NCBI GenBank assembly: GCA_016939375.1
Contig: JAFGHF010000019.1
Coordinates: 1 to 43,055 of the forward strand
Length of the DNA: 43,055 nt
From: Candidatus Omnitrophota bacterium
GTDB lineage: Bacteria; Omnitrophota; Gorgyraeia; JAFGHF01
Reading direction: 5' to 3'
Shown one piece after another: positions 1 through 7,840 of the stretch. A program made the translations under genes and the position numbers. Numbering within the stretch: position 1 is the first letter of the stretch; each line of letters starts with the position of its first letter. Under the pieces are notes generated by a model. It worked only from the letters and a program-made list of their open reading frames with translations. It did no database searches and was not told where the DNA came from.

Positions 1-1226
1 ATCTGGATATTACGGGCAATAGAAAGTTCTTTCTCGATAAGCTCGCGCGTCTGCAGCTCTTTTATATAGCGGAAAAGGCTGCTGCCCAGATAGGTCAAGA
101 TGTATATCAATATCGGCAGGAACAGGTCGATCCACAGACCAAATAAAAGAAAGAGTAAAAAGCCAAACCCTACAAATAAGACCAATGTACCTAACCGGAA
201 AAGGATGCTCTTAGGCGGCCTCATCTTAAGGGCGATAAGCAGATTCAAAAGACAGATGATAAATAAAATCGCTAAGTTCAGCGCTGGCGAAGCGCGCCTG
301 AGGAAACTTTTTGTCACGATAGAATTGTAAAGATTGGCGTGCATGCCTACCATGGGATAGACCGGCTCAAGGGCGTTGGGGTTAATATCAGCTGTGCCGG
401 TAGCAGTCAATCCGACAAAACAGACCTTATCTTTTAAGCTGTGTAATTTAGGCGGGATCTCGCCCTGGGCGCCGACCTCATGGGCGTAAGTAATGAGGAT
501 ATCGCTGTAGGAATAATGGACAAATGTATCCTCCCATTTGCCGGCAAGATTTATAAGTGCCGCTCCTTCATCATCGACAGGGATACGGATATCATCGCCC
601 AACTTTATATATCTTCCCGGCCGCATCTGGATGTTTTCTTGCGAAAACCCCAAGATATCCAATGCAGCTTTAAAGGTAAGGTGGGGCAGAAGTTCTTTAT
701 CGTATTCTACCAAAAGAGGGATACGTCTTCGCTTTCCGTCCCTGTCAGTAAGGATATTGGCAAAACCGCTGCCGCAAGCGGCATCCTCTAATTCAGTTAT
801 TATAGTAGCATCATACTTGGGAGAACGCCAAAAACCGCCTCTTACATCTCCTAATTCCAGCGAATAGGGATAATAGACATTTCCCGCCTGCGCGGTCGCT
901 TCAGTCAATAATGCGTCGTTTACTGAAGGCTCGCTGAAAATAACATCAAAGATAACTGCTTTTACCCCACAGCGGGAAAGTACTTTGATAAGCGTAGCGT
1001 GGTAATCTCTGGAGATCGGCCAACGGCTAAGTTTGGTCAGTGTATCGTTTCCGATCTCGATAATGGCGACATTGGGGTCAATTTTTTGAATCGGGCGGGT
1101 CTTAAAGCGCAGATCTAAAAGGACAAGTTCATAAGCCTCAAAGAGGCGAAAGTACGAGGCGCATCCTACAATGAGGACTAGGACTGTGAAAATAAAGGTT
1201 AAGCGCGCAGGCCTGGATACTCTTAT
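1..1226 (-). CDS. CHASE2-domain sensor, probable SpoIIE-type phosphatase (C-terminus off the window)
   Basis: The reading frame stays open from about 1226 to the left edge. Seen: one N-terminal membrane segment, a long extracytoplasmic region, then three hydrophobic helices ending in a cytoplasmic linker. This is the standard CHASE2 topology. The last visible residues (EKELSIARNIQ) match the linker that commonly precedes SpoIIE/PP2C phosphatase domains (RsbU-like); the catalytic domain itself is outside the window, so that part is inference. It is the last visible gene of the Mla/partner-switching operon and would be the natural phosphatase for the STAS protein at 3519-3851. No ATG, GTG or TTG exists in frame near the N-terminus. 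The best start is an ATA overlapping the mlaD stop (ATAA), with GAGGAAGAAG just upstream. An adenylate cyclase or kinase output domain remains possible. Confidence 0.75.
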   Translation of the reverse strand, partial: MRVSRPARLTFIFTVLVLIVGCASYFRLFEAYELVLLDLRFKTRPIQKIDPNVAIIEIGNDTLTKLSRWPISRDYHATLIKVLSRCGVKAVIFDVIFSEPSVNDALLTEATAQAGNVYYPYSLELGDVRGGFWRSPKYDATIITELEDAACGSGFANILTDRDGKRRRIPLLVEYDKELLPHLTFKAALDILGFSQENIQMRPGRYIKLGDDIRIPVDDEGAALINLAGKWEDTFVHYSYSDILITYAHEVGAQGEIPPKLHSLKDKVCFVGLTATGTADINPNALEPVYPMVGMHANLYNSIVTKSFLRRASPALNLAILFIICLLNLLIALKMRPPKSILFRLGTLVLFVGFGFLLFLLFGLWIDLFLPILIYILTYLGSSLFRYIKELQTRELIEKELSIARNIQ

Positions 1227-1894
1227 TGGTCTTCTTCCTCGTCTTCTTTAGGTTTTTGAGACTTGCTTTTGCGGATGAGTTTCCAAGGGTGCCATTTAAT
1301 ATCCTCACTAAAGGATTTGACATTTTCTGAAGTGATGACCAGGTTTTTGAGCATTTGGTCCAGATCTTCCCGGTGTACCATGATGACTTCATTTACTCCG
1401 CCTGTAAGCTTACGAAAATCGGTGATGGCGTTATCCAGATTATTAGCGATCTCCTCACCCTTTTCGATAAATTTGGCGGTATCAAACGGTTCCCGGCCTA
1501 TGATCAGGCTGTTGGGCTTTAAAAATACCGACTCCGCGGAGCCCGCTGTCAGCTCTACATACTTCTCTCCCATCAGCCCCAGGGTAGTCACAAAGGCCTC
1601 GGAATCCTCGCGCACCTTGGCATCTTCCTGCAGCCACAATGTAAGCAACACATGCGTACCTTGTTTGTCGTATATCAGGCTGATATTTTTTACCTTTCCT
1701 ACCTCTACCCCCGAAAGGCGCACGGGCGCATCTTTTTCTATGCCGCTGGAATTAATGAAAGCCACTCTTAAGTCATATCCCCCCTTGGAAAAAGAGAATT
1801 TATTCACTCTATAAGTAAGGGCCAACAGAGCGACTACAGATAAAATAACTACAAGGCCTATTAAAAAATCATTTGTCCTTTTAATCTTTACCAT
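1223..1894 (-). CDS. mlaD: MlaD-like MCE-domain lipid-binding protein
   Basis: Periplasmic substrate-binding component of an Mla-type phospholipid transporter, anchored in the inner membrane. The 223 residues show an N-terminal signal-anchor helix (about 10-28) and then an MCE domain (about 37-115) with the family pattern around GIEKDAPVRLSGVEVGKV and LMGEKYVEL. A helical tail carries a WHPWKLI motif, common in MCE proteins of this type, and an acidic end. It lies 19 bases downstream of mlaF and overlaps the CHASE2 gene. At 223 residues it is longer than E. coli MlaD, the excess being the C-terminal helix. No MlaC or MlaA homologue is visible in the window. The family assignment is firm; the transported lipid and direction are not shown. 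Confidence 0.9.
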   Translation of the reverse strand: MVKIKRTNDFLIGLVVILSVVALLALTYRVNKFSFSKGGYDLRVAFINSSGIEKDAPVRLSGVEVGKVKNISLIYDKQGTHVLLTLWLQEDAKVREDSEAFVTTLGLMGEKYVELTAGSAESVFLKPNSLIIGREPFDTAKFIEKGEEIANNLDNAITDFRKLTGGVNEVIMVHREDLDQMLKNLVITSENVKSFSEDIKWHPWKLIRKSKSQKPKEDEEEDQ

Positions 1895-1913
1895 TTTAAA
1901 TCCTCCTTGAGGC

Positions 1914-2708
1914 TTACTGTGTTAAATGTTCTAAATAGTCGTCGCCTTTTGTCAAAAACTGTATCGGCCCTTCCACATCACCGGCAATAAACTGCTGCAC
2001 GATAGGGTTGGTGGAATTTTTAATCTCTTCCTTCGTGCCTATCTGCAATATTTTTCCCTTATGCAACATAGCTATTCTGTCGGCGATACGAAACACGCTG
2101 TTCATGTCATGCGTGACCACCACTGAAGTGATCAGCAATTTTTTACTTAAATCTATCATCAATTTATCGATGACTGCGGTGACTACCGGGTCTAAGCCGG
2201 CGGAAGGTTCATCATAAAATACAATATCGGGGTCCATGGCGATGGCCCGGGCCAGGCCTACACGTTTTTTCATCCCTCCGGATAACTCACTGGGCATGTG
2301 GTTCTCGAATCCCCGCAAACCCACCAGACCTAATTTCATCTTCACCATGATCTTTATGATATCAGGGGCTAATTTAGTGTGTTCTTTAAGCGGCAGACTC
2401 ACGTTTTCCTCTACGCTTAAGGAGTCTAGAAGTGCCGATGACTGAAAAAGCATGCCAAAACGTTTCTTTATTTCGTCCATCCCGTGCGTGTCCAATTGGG
2501 TGATATCCTTGTCTTTAATGCGCACCTCTCCAGAATCAGGTTTAATCGCCCCGATAAGATGGCGCAGGAGCGTGCTCTTGCCGCACCCGGAACCGCCCAT
2601 GATCACGAATGTCTCGCCTTCATAGACCTCCAGATTGATGCCATCGAGGACACGGCGGTTGCCGAACGTCTTGATCAGATTTTCTACTTTGATTACTGTT
2701 TTTGCCAT
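1914..2708 (-). CDS. mlaF: MlaF-like ABC transporter ATPase
   Basis: Cytoplasmic ATPase that powers the MlaE permease. All ABC motifs are intact: Walker A GGSGCGKST (residues 38-46), Q-loop Gln89, signature LSGGMKKRV (142-150), Walker B IVFYDEPSAGLDP (from 162) and the switch histidine in VVVTHD (His200). The length (264) suits MlaF. It begins one base after mlaE ends, so the two are translationally coupled. In E. coli a STAS protein, MlaB, binds MlaF and is needed for activity. The STAS gene two positions upstream makes similar control plausible here, which is inference. Confidence 0.93.
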   Translation of the reverse strand: MAKTVIKVENLIKTFGNRRVLDGINLEVYEGETFVIMGGSGCGKSTLLRHLIGAIKPDSGEVRIKDKDITQLDTHGMDEIKKRFGMLFQSSALLDSLSVEENVSLPLKEHTKLAPDIIKIMVKMKLGLVGLRGFENHMPSELSGGMKKRVGLARAIAMDPDIVFYDEPSAGLDPVVTAVIDKLMIDLSKKLLITSVVVTHDMNSVFRIADRIAMLHKGKILQIGTKEEIKNSTNPIVQQFIAGDVEGPIQFLTKGDDYLEHLTQ

Positions 2709-2709
2709 T

Positions 2710-3507
2710 TTATATGTTTAGAAAATAAAAGATACCGGTTAACAAACAGTCTGCGAGGATAATCAGGATAAAACTGGAGACAACACTGACCGTTGTGGAA
2801 CGGCCTACCCCCTCAGCTCCTCCTGAAGCGTTTAAACCCTCGTAACAGCCTACTATTGCAATGATTACCCCAAAGATCATCGATTTAAAAAGACCGGTAT
2901 AGATATCCTTAAGCAAAAGGAATTTTACGGTCATATTCATATATAGACCGGGGTTTATTTTCAGGCTAAAGTAGCCGATAATAAAGCCTCCTAACATTCC
3001 CATTACATCGGCAAGTATAGTTAAACAGGGCATCATCACCAGCAAACCCAAAAAGCGAGGCACGGCCAGGAAACGCACCGGATTTATGGCCATTGTATCC
3101 AGGGCCTCGATCTGCTCATTGACTTTCATACTTGATATTTCGGCGGTTATAGCTGAACCCACGCGGCCGGCGACCACTAAGGCTGTGAACACAGGGCCTA
3201 ATTCCCGGGCCATGGATACCGCGACTAAAGTAGCTACCAGGGACTTGACCCCAAACTGCACCAGCTGATATGCACTCTGCATAGCCAGCACAATGCCGGT
3301 AAAAAGGGCGACAAAAAATACAATTATAACAGAGTGTACTCCGGAGAAGGCCATTTGGTTTGCGGTAGACCTCCAGGAAAAAGGCTTTCTAACAAAAGGC
3401 CCTACAAAAATCCAATAAATGACCTGTAGAAATAACCTTAGCTCGCCCAATGCCTTCTCAAATGGTCTTCTGAAAAAAGCGCCTATCTGTTCAATAAAAG
3501 ATATCAT
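2710..3507 (-). CDS. mlaE: MlaE-like ABC transporter permease
   Basis: Inner-membrane permease of the Mla-type transporter. The 265 residues carry an N-terminal amphipathic stretch and about five membrane helices. The MlaE signature region is seen: ARELGPVFTALVVAGRVGSA followed by EISSMKVNEQIEALDTM, then GCYEGLNASGGAEGVGR before the last helix. It sits 11 bases after the STAS gene and one base before mlaF. The family is unmistakable. Whether it moves phospholipid outward, inward or carries another hydrophobic substrate cannot be read from sequence. Confidence 0.93.
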   Translation of the reverse strand: MISFIEQIGAFFRRPFEKALGELRLFLQVIYWIFVGPFVRKPFSWRSTANQMAFSGVHSVIIVFFVALFTGIVLAMQSAYQLVQFGVKSLVATLVAVSMARELGPVFTALVVAGRVGSAITAEISSMKVNEQIEALDTMAINPVRFLAVPRFLGLLVMMPCLTILADVMGMLGGFIIGYFSLKINPGLYMNMTVKFLLLKDIYTGLFKSMIFGVIIAIVGCYEGLNASGGAEGVGRSTTVSVVSSFILIILADCLLTGIFYFLNI

Positions 3508-3518
3508 AAGTCCTCAAT

Positions 3519-3851
3519 TTAAAAATCTTTAAGGGCCTCTTCTTCGCTGGGAAAGATACCAAAGAGCCTGTCCAATTTGGTTATTTCAAAAAGGCCTCTT
3601 ACTTTATCGGTAAGGTTGGTAAGGCGCAGGGTCCCGCCGAAACGCTTCATCCGCTGCATCATCTCTACCATCGTGGCCAAACCGGAGCTATCGATATACC
3701 CCACCTCTTCAAAGTTGAGCAAGATTTTCTTTTTCTGCTCTTTAATCAATTTGTCAAAGCACTTGCGTACATCAGGCGAGGTGTTTATATTTATCTCACC
3801 CGATAAGTCCAATACCATCACATCCCCTTCATTTCTTTCTTTTACGGACAT
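3519..3851 (-). CDS. STAS-domain protein (anti-sigma factor antagonist / MlaB-like)
   Basis: A single STAS domain of 110 residues. The phosphorylation loop is canonical, YIDSSGLAT, with Ser56 in the position of the serine phosphorylated in SpoIIAA/RsbV proteins. It lies between an RsbW/SpoIIAB-type kinase gene (14 bases upstream) and mlaE (11 bases downstream). Two roles are therefore possible: classic anti-anti-sigma factor released by dephosphorylation, or the MlaB subunit of the transporter. A combination, in which phosphorylation gates the transporter, would be new. The domain call is sure; the partner is not. Confidence 0.92.
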   Translation of the reverse strand: MSVKERNEGDVMVLDLSGEININTSPDVRKCFDKLIKEQKKKILLNFEEVGYIDSSGLATMVEMMQRMKRFGGTLRLTNLTDKVRGLFEITKLDRLFGIFPSEEEALKDF

Positions 3852-3865
3852 CTTTCATGCCCCCT

Positions 3866-4264
3866 TTAGGTTTTGGCGAAATATTTGGTCATTGTTATCT
3901 TATTGCCTTTTTCATTAAATTCGACTTCATCCATTACTTTGCGGATAAGAAAAAGCCCCCGTCCCCCGGTCCTTAATAGATTCTTAACATGCCGGGGATC
4001 AGGTAAATTGGCGTAGTCAAAACCTTCCCCCTGGTCTTCGATACTAATGACTATCGCATCCGTTCTGACCTCAAAGTTTATTAGCACTTCTTTGCCGTCA
4101 TCCGACTTATTGCCGTATTTAATGGCGTTGATTATCGCTTCTTCACAGGCCAATCTGATGTCATAAAGAAACCCGTCATCCAGCTCTTTGCCATTCAAAG
4201 AATCCAGGATCGTATCACTTGCCGCTTTTACTTTTCTTACATTACTGGGGATCTTCAGTTCCAT
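3866..4264 (-). CDS. RsbW/SpoIIAB-type serine-protein kinase (anti-sigma factor)
   Basis: A small GHKL ATPase of 132 residues with the N-box EEAIINAIKYGN (Glu42, Asn46), the G1 box DQGEGFD (Asp77) and the G2 box TGGRGLFLIRKVMDEV (99-114). In this family the protein phosphorylates a STAS partner and sequesters either a sigma factor or, in variants, another target. It is the first gene of the operon, behind a strong promoter and a hairpin. No sigma factor gene is seen nearby, so the controlled partner is unknown. Ribosome binding is weak (AAGAACG before ATG). Confidence 0.9.
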   Translation of the reverse strand: MELKIPSNVRKVKAASDTILDSLNGKELDDGFLYDIRLACEEAIINAIKYGNKSDDGKEVLINFEVRTDAIVISIEDQGEGFDYANLPDPRHVKNLLRTGGRGLFLIRKVMDEVEFNEKGNKITMTKYFAKT

Positions 4265-4281
4265 CGTTCTTATCTAGGTAT

Positions 4282-4309
4282 AAAAAAGGCGCAATAGGCT
4301 TCTTGCGCC
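4282..4309 (-). terminator. Intrinsic terminator in the leader of the kinase-STAS-Mla operon (candidate attenuator)
   Basis: On the minus strand a perfect 7-base stem, GGCGCAA and TTGCGCC, with an 8-base loop, is followed directly by six T. It lies downstream of the promoter at 4371-4399 and 18 bases before the kinase start, so it would stop most transcripts unless overridden. An upstream AGGCTT in the leader can pair with AAGCCT in the loop, a possible alternative fold. A 27-codon frame (4357 to 4274) runs across the hairpin but has no good ribosome-binding site. Confidence 0.6.
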
Positions 4310-4370
4310 GCAATTACTTAATATTATTGGAGTTATTGAAAGCCTTTTTTCTCTCATCTTCGGAAATAAG

Positions 4371-4399
4371 ATTTTACCACCCTTTGCTTTTTGTGTCAA
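4371..4399 (-). promoter_or_regulatory. Promoter of the kinase-STAS-Mla operon
   Basis: TTGACA (4399-4394), a 17-base spacer and TAAAAT (4376-4371) on the minus strand closely match the housekeeping sigma consensus. The start would be near 4364, giving a leader of about 100 bases that contains the hairpin at 4288-4309. Confidence 0.7.
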
Positions 4400-4421
4400 C
4401 AGCAAAAAATTCCCTTTTCTC

Positions 4422-4450
4422 TTGATATCTTTATGGGTGCATGATAAAAT
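4422..4450 (+). promoter_or_regulatory. Promoter of the small membrane protein gene
   Basis: TTGATA (4422-4427), a 17-base spacer and TAAAAT (4445-4450), 32 bases before the ATG at 4483. It is divergent from the promoter at 4371-4399, with the two -35 boxes 22 bases apart, so the promoters could share a regulator. Confidence 0.65.
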
Positions 4451-4482
4451 AAAGACTCATCAAGAGAAAGTAGGCATAAATA

Positions 4483-4875
4483 ATGATATGGATAGTCCTA
4501 ACATTCGGTTCTCTGGCTACGGTAGCAATCCTCGCTATGTTGGTATCGCCAAAGATCATGCGCAATGTGATTAATTACTTCTTAGCGGGGAACCGGCTCT
4601 ATATAACCGGGTTTGTTCGAACCACAATAGGAATTATGCTTTTAATCTTGGCTCCGCGAGCAAGACTATGGTGTTATGTGGCAGTCATCGGCCTTATTTG
4701 TACGGCTTCCGGGGTATCTATTTTCTTTTTTTCCTTAAGACGCAGCAAAAAACTGCTTACCCGTATCCGCAACCATTCGGATTTCGCCCTGCGGCTTTAC
4801 GCGTTCTTGGTCTTGACGATGTGGATCTTTCTCTTCTACTCGCTTACCGAAGCAATCCCTACTCTTCCCCGCTAA
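4483..4875 (+). CDS. Small integral membrane protein, unknown function
   Basis: The 130 residues contain about four hydrophobic helices (near 2-22, 45-60, 65-85 and 105-123) separated by short basic loops, including LRRSKKLLTRIR. I do not recognise a named family. The pattern of paired helices with a small arginine-containing loop faintly recalls DUF2065/YjeT-like proteins. It has its own promoter divergent from the Mla operon. Its last 17 bases overlap the end of the convergent coiled-coil gene, so both ends are tightly constrained. The minus-strand frame over the same DNA is a poorer candidate. Confidence 0.7.
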   Translation: MIWIVLTFGSLATVAILAMLVSPKIMRNVINYFLAGNRLYITGFVRTTIGIMLLILAPRARLWCYVAVIGLICTASGVSIFFFSLRRSKKLLTRIRNHSDFALRLYAFLVLTMWIFLFYSLTEAIPTLPR

Positions 4876-5914
4876 TATTTGGCTTTAAAAAACGCTCGAA
4901 AGGAGAAGATTTCTCTTCTTTGTCCTCTTTCTTTTCTTCGCTGGCAGGAAGTTTTTCGGCTTGCTCTTTTTCTAATTCTTCTGTATCGGAAGAAATGCCG
5001 GGCTGTAAGGATTCGGTCTCTTCTGGTTGAGGCTCTTCCGGTTGAGGCTCTTCTGCAAGCTGTTCTTCTTGAGACCGGCTCTGTTCTGCCTCTTTCTCTT
5101 GCTCTACCTCAACCTCTTCAGGCCCTGATGCTTCTTTTTCCTCATATGGAGGTTTTTCTTCTTCCGCTTCGACTTTTTGCTCCGGCAGCGCCGTTTTTTC
5201 TTCTTCTGGCTGGGCTTCTGCTGGTTCTTTTTCGGCTAAAGGCTCGGGCCTGGTCAATGGAGCAGGAGTCTCTTTTTGCTCAACGGCTTGCGGTTCTGCT
5301 TTTGGCTGTAATTTTTCCTGTTGGCTGATAGTATCGGCGAGCTTTTGATTTTTCTGCCTGGCAAACTCCAGGTCTTCCTCTAATTGCGCTGTCTTTTCTT
5401 TTTCCCCTTGAAGCTCGCCTTTTAAGTTCTGTGACTCTTCTTTAAGCTCCTGAATTTTTTTATCAATCTCTGCATACTTGCTTTGCGCGGCAGCGCTCTC
5501 GTCCTCTTTGTCATGAAATTCCTTTTCCAACTTTTTGTACTTGACCAGCTGTTCCATCACCTGTTGTTTCTGCTGTTTCAGTTGGTTTTGCAACTGTTCG
5601 ACATCGGTCAATTTTTGCTGCATATCATCACATTTCTTCTGTGTCTCATAATAGAGGCTTTCTTTTACGCCCAATTCTTTGCGCAATTTTTCAATATCTT
5701 CCTTTGCTGTATTTAAATCCTGTTGTAATTTATCCCTGGCGGCAGAGATTCTTCTTACATCTTCGTCTTTTTTGATGACTTCATTTCTCAAGCTGTCGGT
5801 GTGTAATGAGTGCTTTTCTATATTTTGTTCCTCTTGGCCCAGCGTCTTGAATATCGTCAATATGATAATCACCACTGATATAGCCAAGAGCGCCGCCACT
5901 ATTATAGGTATCAT
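4859..5914 (-). CDS. Membrane-anchored coiled-coil protein with Glu/Pro/Gln-rich tail
   Basis: The 351 residues begin with one membrane helix (about 3-23) directly followed by a long coiled coil (about 30-200, rich in Glu, Lys, Gln and Leu). The tail (about 205-340) is acidic, low in complexity and rich in proline, with a near-duplicate EEPQPEEPQPEE, ending SSPFERFLKPNISGEE. Such proteins often act as periplasmic or cytoplasmic spacers, but no specific function is shown. A GGAGG ribosome-binding site precedes the ATG and a promoter lies at 5946-5973. Coding is supported by the start signals and by heptad-like periodicity rather than by homology I can name. Confidence 0.75.
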   Translation of the reverse strand: MIPIIVAALLAISVVIIILTIFKTLGQEEQNIEKHSLHTDSLRNEVIKKDEDVRRISAARDKLQQDLNTAKEDIEKLRKELGVKESLYYETQKKCDDMQQKLTDVEQLQNQLKQQKQQVMEQLVKYKKLEKEFHDKEDESAAAQSKYAEIDKKIQELKEESQNLKGELQGEKEKTAQLEEDLEFARQKNQKLADTISQQEKLQPKAEPQAVEQKETPAPLTRPEPLAEKEPAEAQPEEEKTALPEQKVEAEEEKPPYEEKEASGPEEVEVEQEKEAEQSRSQEEQLAEEPQPEEPQPEETESLQPGISSDTEELEKEQAEKLPASEEKKEDKEEKSSPFERFLKPNISGEE

Positions 5915-5945
5915 AATTTGAAGCCTCCAATTTATCCAACTATAT

Positions 5946-5973
5946 ATTATAGTGCAAAATCAAGATTGCGCAA
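5946..5973 (-). promoter_or_regulatory. Promoter of the coiled-coil protein gene
   Basis: TATAAT (5951-5946) is perfect. TTGCGC (5973-5968) lies 16 bases upstream. The transcript would start about 25 bases before the ATG at 5914. Confidence 0.5.
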
Positions 5974-5995
5974 GATGTAAAAATTTTAAACTAGA

Positions 5996-6784
5996 TTATT
6001 TCTTAAGGCTCTCGAATAATTTTTTTGCATCCTCGACAGAGGCGTTTTCATGCACTATATGGCGTATAGATTTTATCATCGCCAGGGAGTTCCTCGACTG
6101 CCAGATGTTGCGTCCCATATCCACGCCTATGGCACCGCTCTTTAAAGCATCATAGGCAAGCTGCAAGGCGTCTGTTTCAGTCTTCAGCTTGGGGCCACCG
6201 GCAATCACCAAAGGCACTGGAGAACTCTCGACTACCTTCTGAAAGTCCTCACAATAATAAGTTTTTATTATCTGCGCGCCCAGCTCAGCGGCAATACGGC
6301 AGGATAAAGAAAGGAATTTAACGTCGCGCTTGGCCAATTCCTTGCCTACAGCAGTCACCGCCAAAACCGGTATGCCGTACTCCTGGGCTTGATTGATGAG
6401 GTTTGAGAGACCGACAAGGGTCTGGTGCTCGTATTTCGCGCCGATGTAAATTGAAAAGGCTACAGCGGCTACATTCAGCCTGAGAGCGTCATTTATGCCG
6501 GCAAGCAGCGTCTCGTTGGACAAATCGTCGCCTTGAATACTGTTGCCTCCAGACACCCTTAAGATCACTGGGGGTGAGGTATCAGGATCAATACAGTTTC
6601 GTAACACGCCCCTGGTAAGCATAATCGCGTCGGCATAAGGTAAAAGCGGTTTTACGGTTACCCCGGGCTTCTCCAATCTCTGCACCGGGCCCAAAAAATA
6701 TCCATGGTCCATGGCTAACCATATACTTCTGCCTGTCTGCGGCCTGACCAATTTTGAGAGTCTGTTCTTCATACCCCAATCCAT
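5996..6784 (-). CDS. Class I aldolase of the DeoC/FbaB/LsrF family
   Basis: A 262-residue TIM-barrel aldolase. Seen: the AMDHGYFLGP motif near the N-terminus (24-33), Schiff-base Lys174 in QIIKTYYCED, and a phosphate-binding end with VIAGGPK and GAIGVDMGRNIWQS. This family includes archaeal-type fructose-bisphosphate aldolase, LsrF thiolase and 2-amino-3,7-dideoxy-threo-hept-6-ulosonate synthase, and sequence alone does not choose among them. It is the last gene of a five-gene run with a zinc dehydrogenase and a hexulose-phosphate synthase fusion, which points to sugar phosphate metabolism. The start at 6784 is 8 bases after the dehydrogenase stop; Met5 is an alternative. Confidence 0.85.
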   Translation of the reverse strand: MDWGMKNRLSKLVRPQTGRSIWLAMDHGYFLGPVQRLEKPGVTVKPLLPYADAIMLTRGVLRNCIDPDTSPPVILRVSGGNSIQGDDLSNETLLAGINDALRLNVAAVAFSIYIGAKYEHQTLVGLSNLINQAQEYGIPVLAVTAVGKELAKRDVKFLSLSCRIAAELGAQIIKTYYCEDFQKVVESSPVPLVIAGGPKLKTETDALQLAYDALKSGAIGVDMGRNIWQSRNSLAMIKSIRHIVHENASVEDAKKLFESLKK

Positions 6785-6792
6785 ATTGCCTC

Positions 6793-7839
6793 CTAGTCCT
6801 TGCGTAAACCTTGCGGTTTAATGATCACCTTCATCGAATCCCGGGCCTGGGCAACCAGCCGAAATCCTTCCTGTATATCATCTAGGCTAAAGCGGTGAGT
6901 GATTAACTCTTCCACCGCTATTTTACCACTGGCGATTAAACGTAATGCTGCCATGTGCTCCTTAGGCGTTGCCGCATAAGAGGAAGTAAGAGTCACCTCA
7001 TTGCGCCAGAAGACGTCATTGATCGAGAGCGGGATGGTCTCGCCTTCGGCGGTTGCGGCAAAAAAGAGCACTGTCCCTCCCCGCTTTACAGACTCCAGGG
7101 CCTGCAGGTGAGCGGCCTTTGCCCCCGTAGCGACAATAACTATATCTGCACCCTCTCCTTTATTTAATCCTTTAAAACGGCCGGGGATATCTTGCTCTGC
7201 GGCATTCAAAGTGATATCTGCGCCAAGTCTCTTAGCGAAGTCAAGCCTATAATCTACTAAATCGGTTGCCGCAATAAAACCGGCTCCTTTATATTTAGCC
7301 AGCATAATATGTAATATTCCTGAAATGCCCGCACCCAATACCAATAAGCTCTTTCCTTCCTGCATCCGGGCTAATCTCTGCCCACGCAGTACACATGCCA
7401 ACGGTTCAGTAAAGGTCCCTTGCTCAAACGTGACGCTGGGGCCAAGCGGATAGACCCCACCCAGCTCTATATTTATTTTGGGCAGGCGTACAAATTCGGC
7501 AAAACCGCCCGGATAGAATTTGGTCTTACGCAGCATATCACAGGTCGTCTCATGCCCAGAAAGACACAGCTTACATTTTCCGCAGGGCACATGGTGGGAA
7601 GCACTGAGCCTTTGCCCTTTTTTATATCGGGTGAGCCCCTTGCCTACTTCCACTACTTCACCAGCGATCTCATGGCCCAAGACCAAAGGTACTTTATCCC
7701 GCCTGTACCATTCTATTACATCTGTCCCGCAAATCCCGCTGGCCTCGATGCGCAATAAAAGTTCACCGGGACCGATTTTGGGTTTTGGCACCTCATCTAT
7801 GCGGATATCATTATTATTATAGTAAGTCGCTACGCGCAT
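6793..7839 (-). CDS. Zinc-dependent medium-chain alcohol/polyol dehydrogenase
   Basis: A 348-residue MDR dehydrogenase of the sorbitol/threonine dehydrogenase type. Catalytic zinc ligands are present: Cys37 in GICGTD, His56-Glu57 in GHEIAGEV, and Glu145. The structural zinc site is complete with Cys86, Cys89, Cys92 and Cys100. The NAD(P) fold shows LGAGISG (about 168-174). The substrate is unknown; polyols or sugar alcohols are usual. One base separates it from the CcdA-like gene upstream and 8 bases from the aldolase downstream, so dehydrogenase and aldolase probably work on a shared sugar or polyol phosphate route. Confidence 0.88.
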   Translation of the reverse strand: MRVATYYNNNDIRIDEVPKPKIGPGELLLRIEASGICGTDVIEWYRRDKVPLVLGHEIAGEVVEVGKGLTRYKKGQRLSASHHVPCGKCKLCLSGHETTCDMLRKTKFYPGGFAEFVRLPKINIELGGVYPLGPSVTFEQGTFTEPLACVLRGQRLARMQEGKSLLVLGAGISGILHIMLAKYKGAGFIAATDLVDYRLDFAKRLGADITLNAAEQDIPGRFKGLNKGEGADIVIVATGAKAAHLQALESVKRGGTVLFFAATAEGETIPLSINDVFWRNEVTLTSSYAATPKEHMAALRLIASGKIAVEELITHRFSLDDIQEGFRLVAQARDSMKVIIKPQGLRKD

Positions 7840-7840
7840 C

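Noticed and set aside
4274-4357. 27-codon leader peptide across the attenuator hairpin
   Set aside because: No good ribosome-binding site and only about 7 bases from the predicted transcript start; no run of one amino acid codon as in amino acid attenuators.
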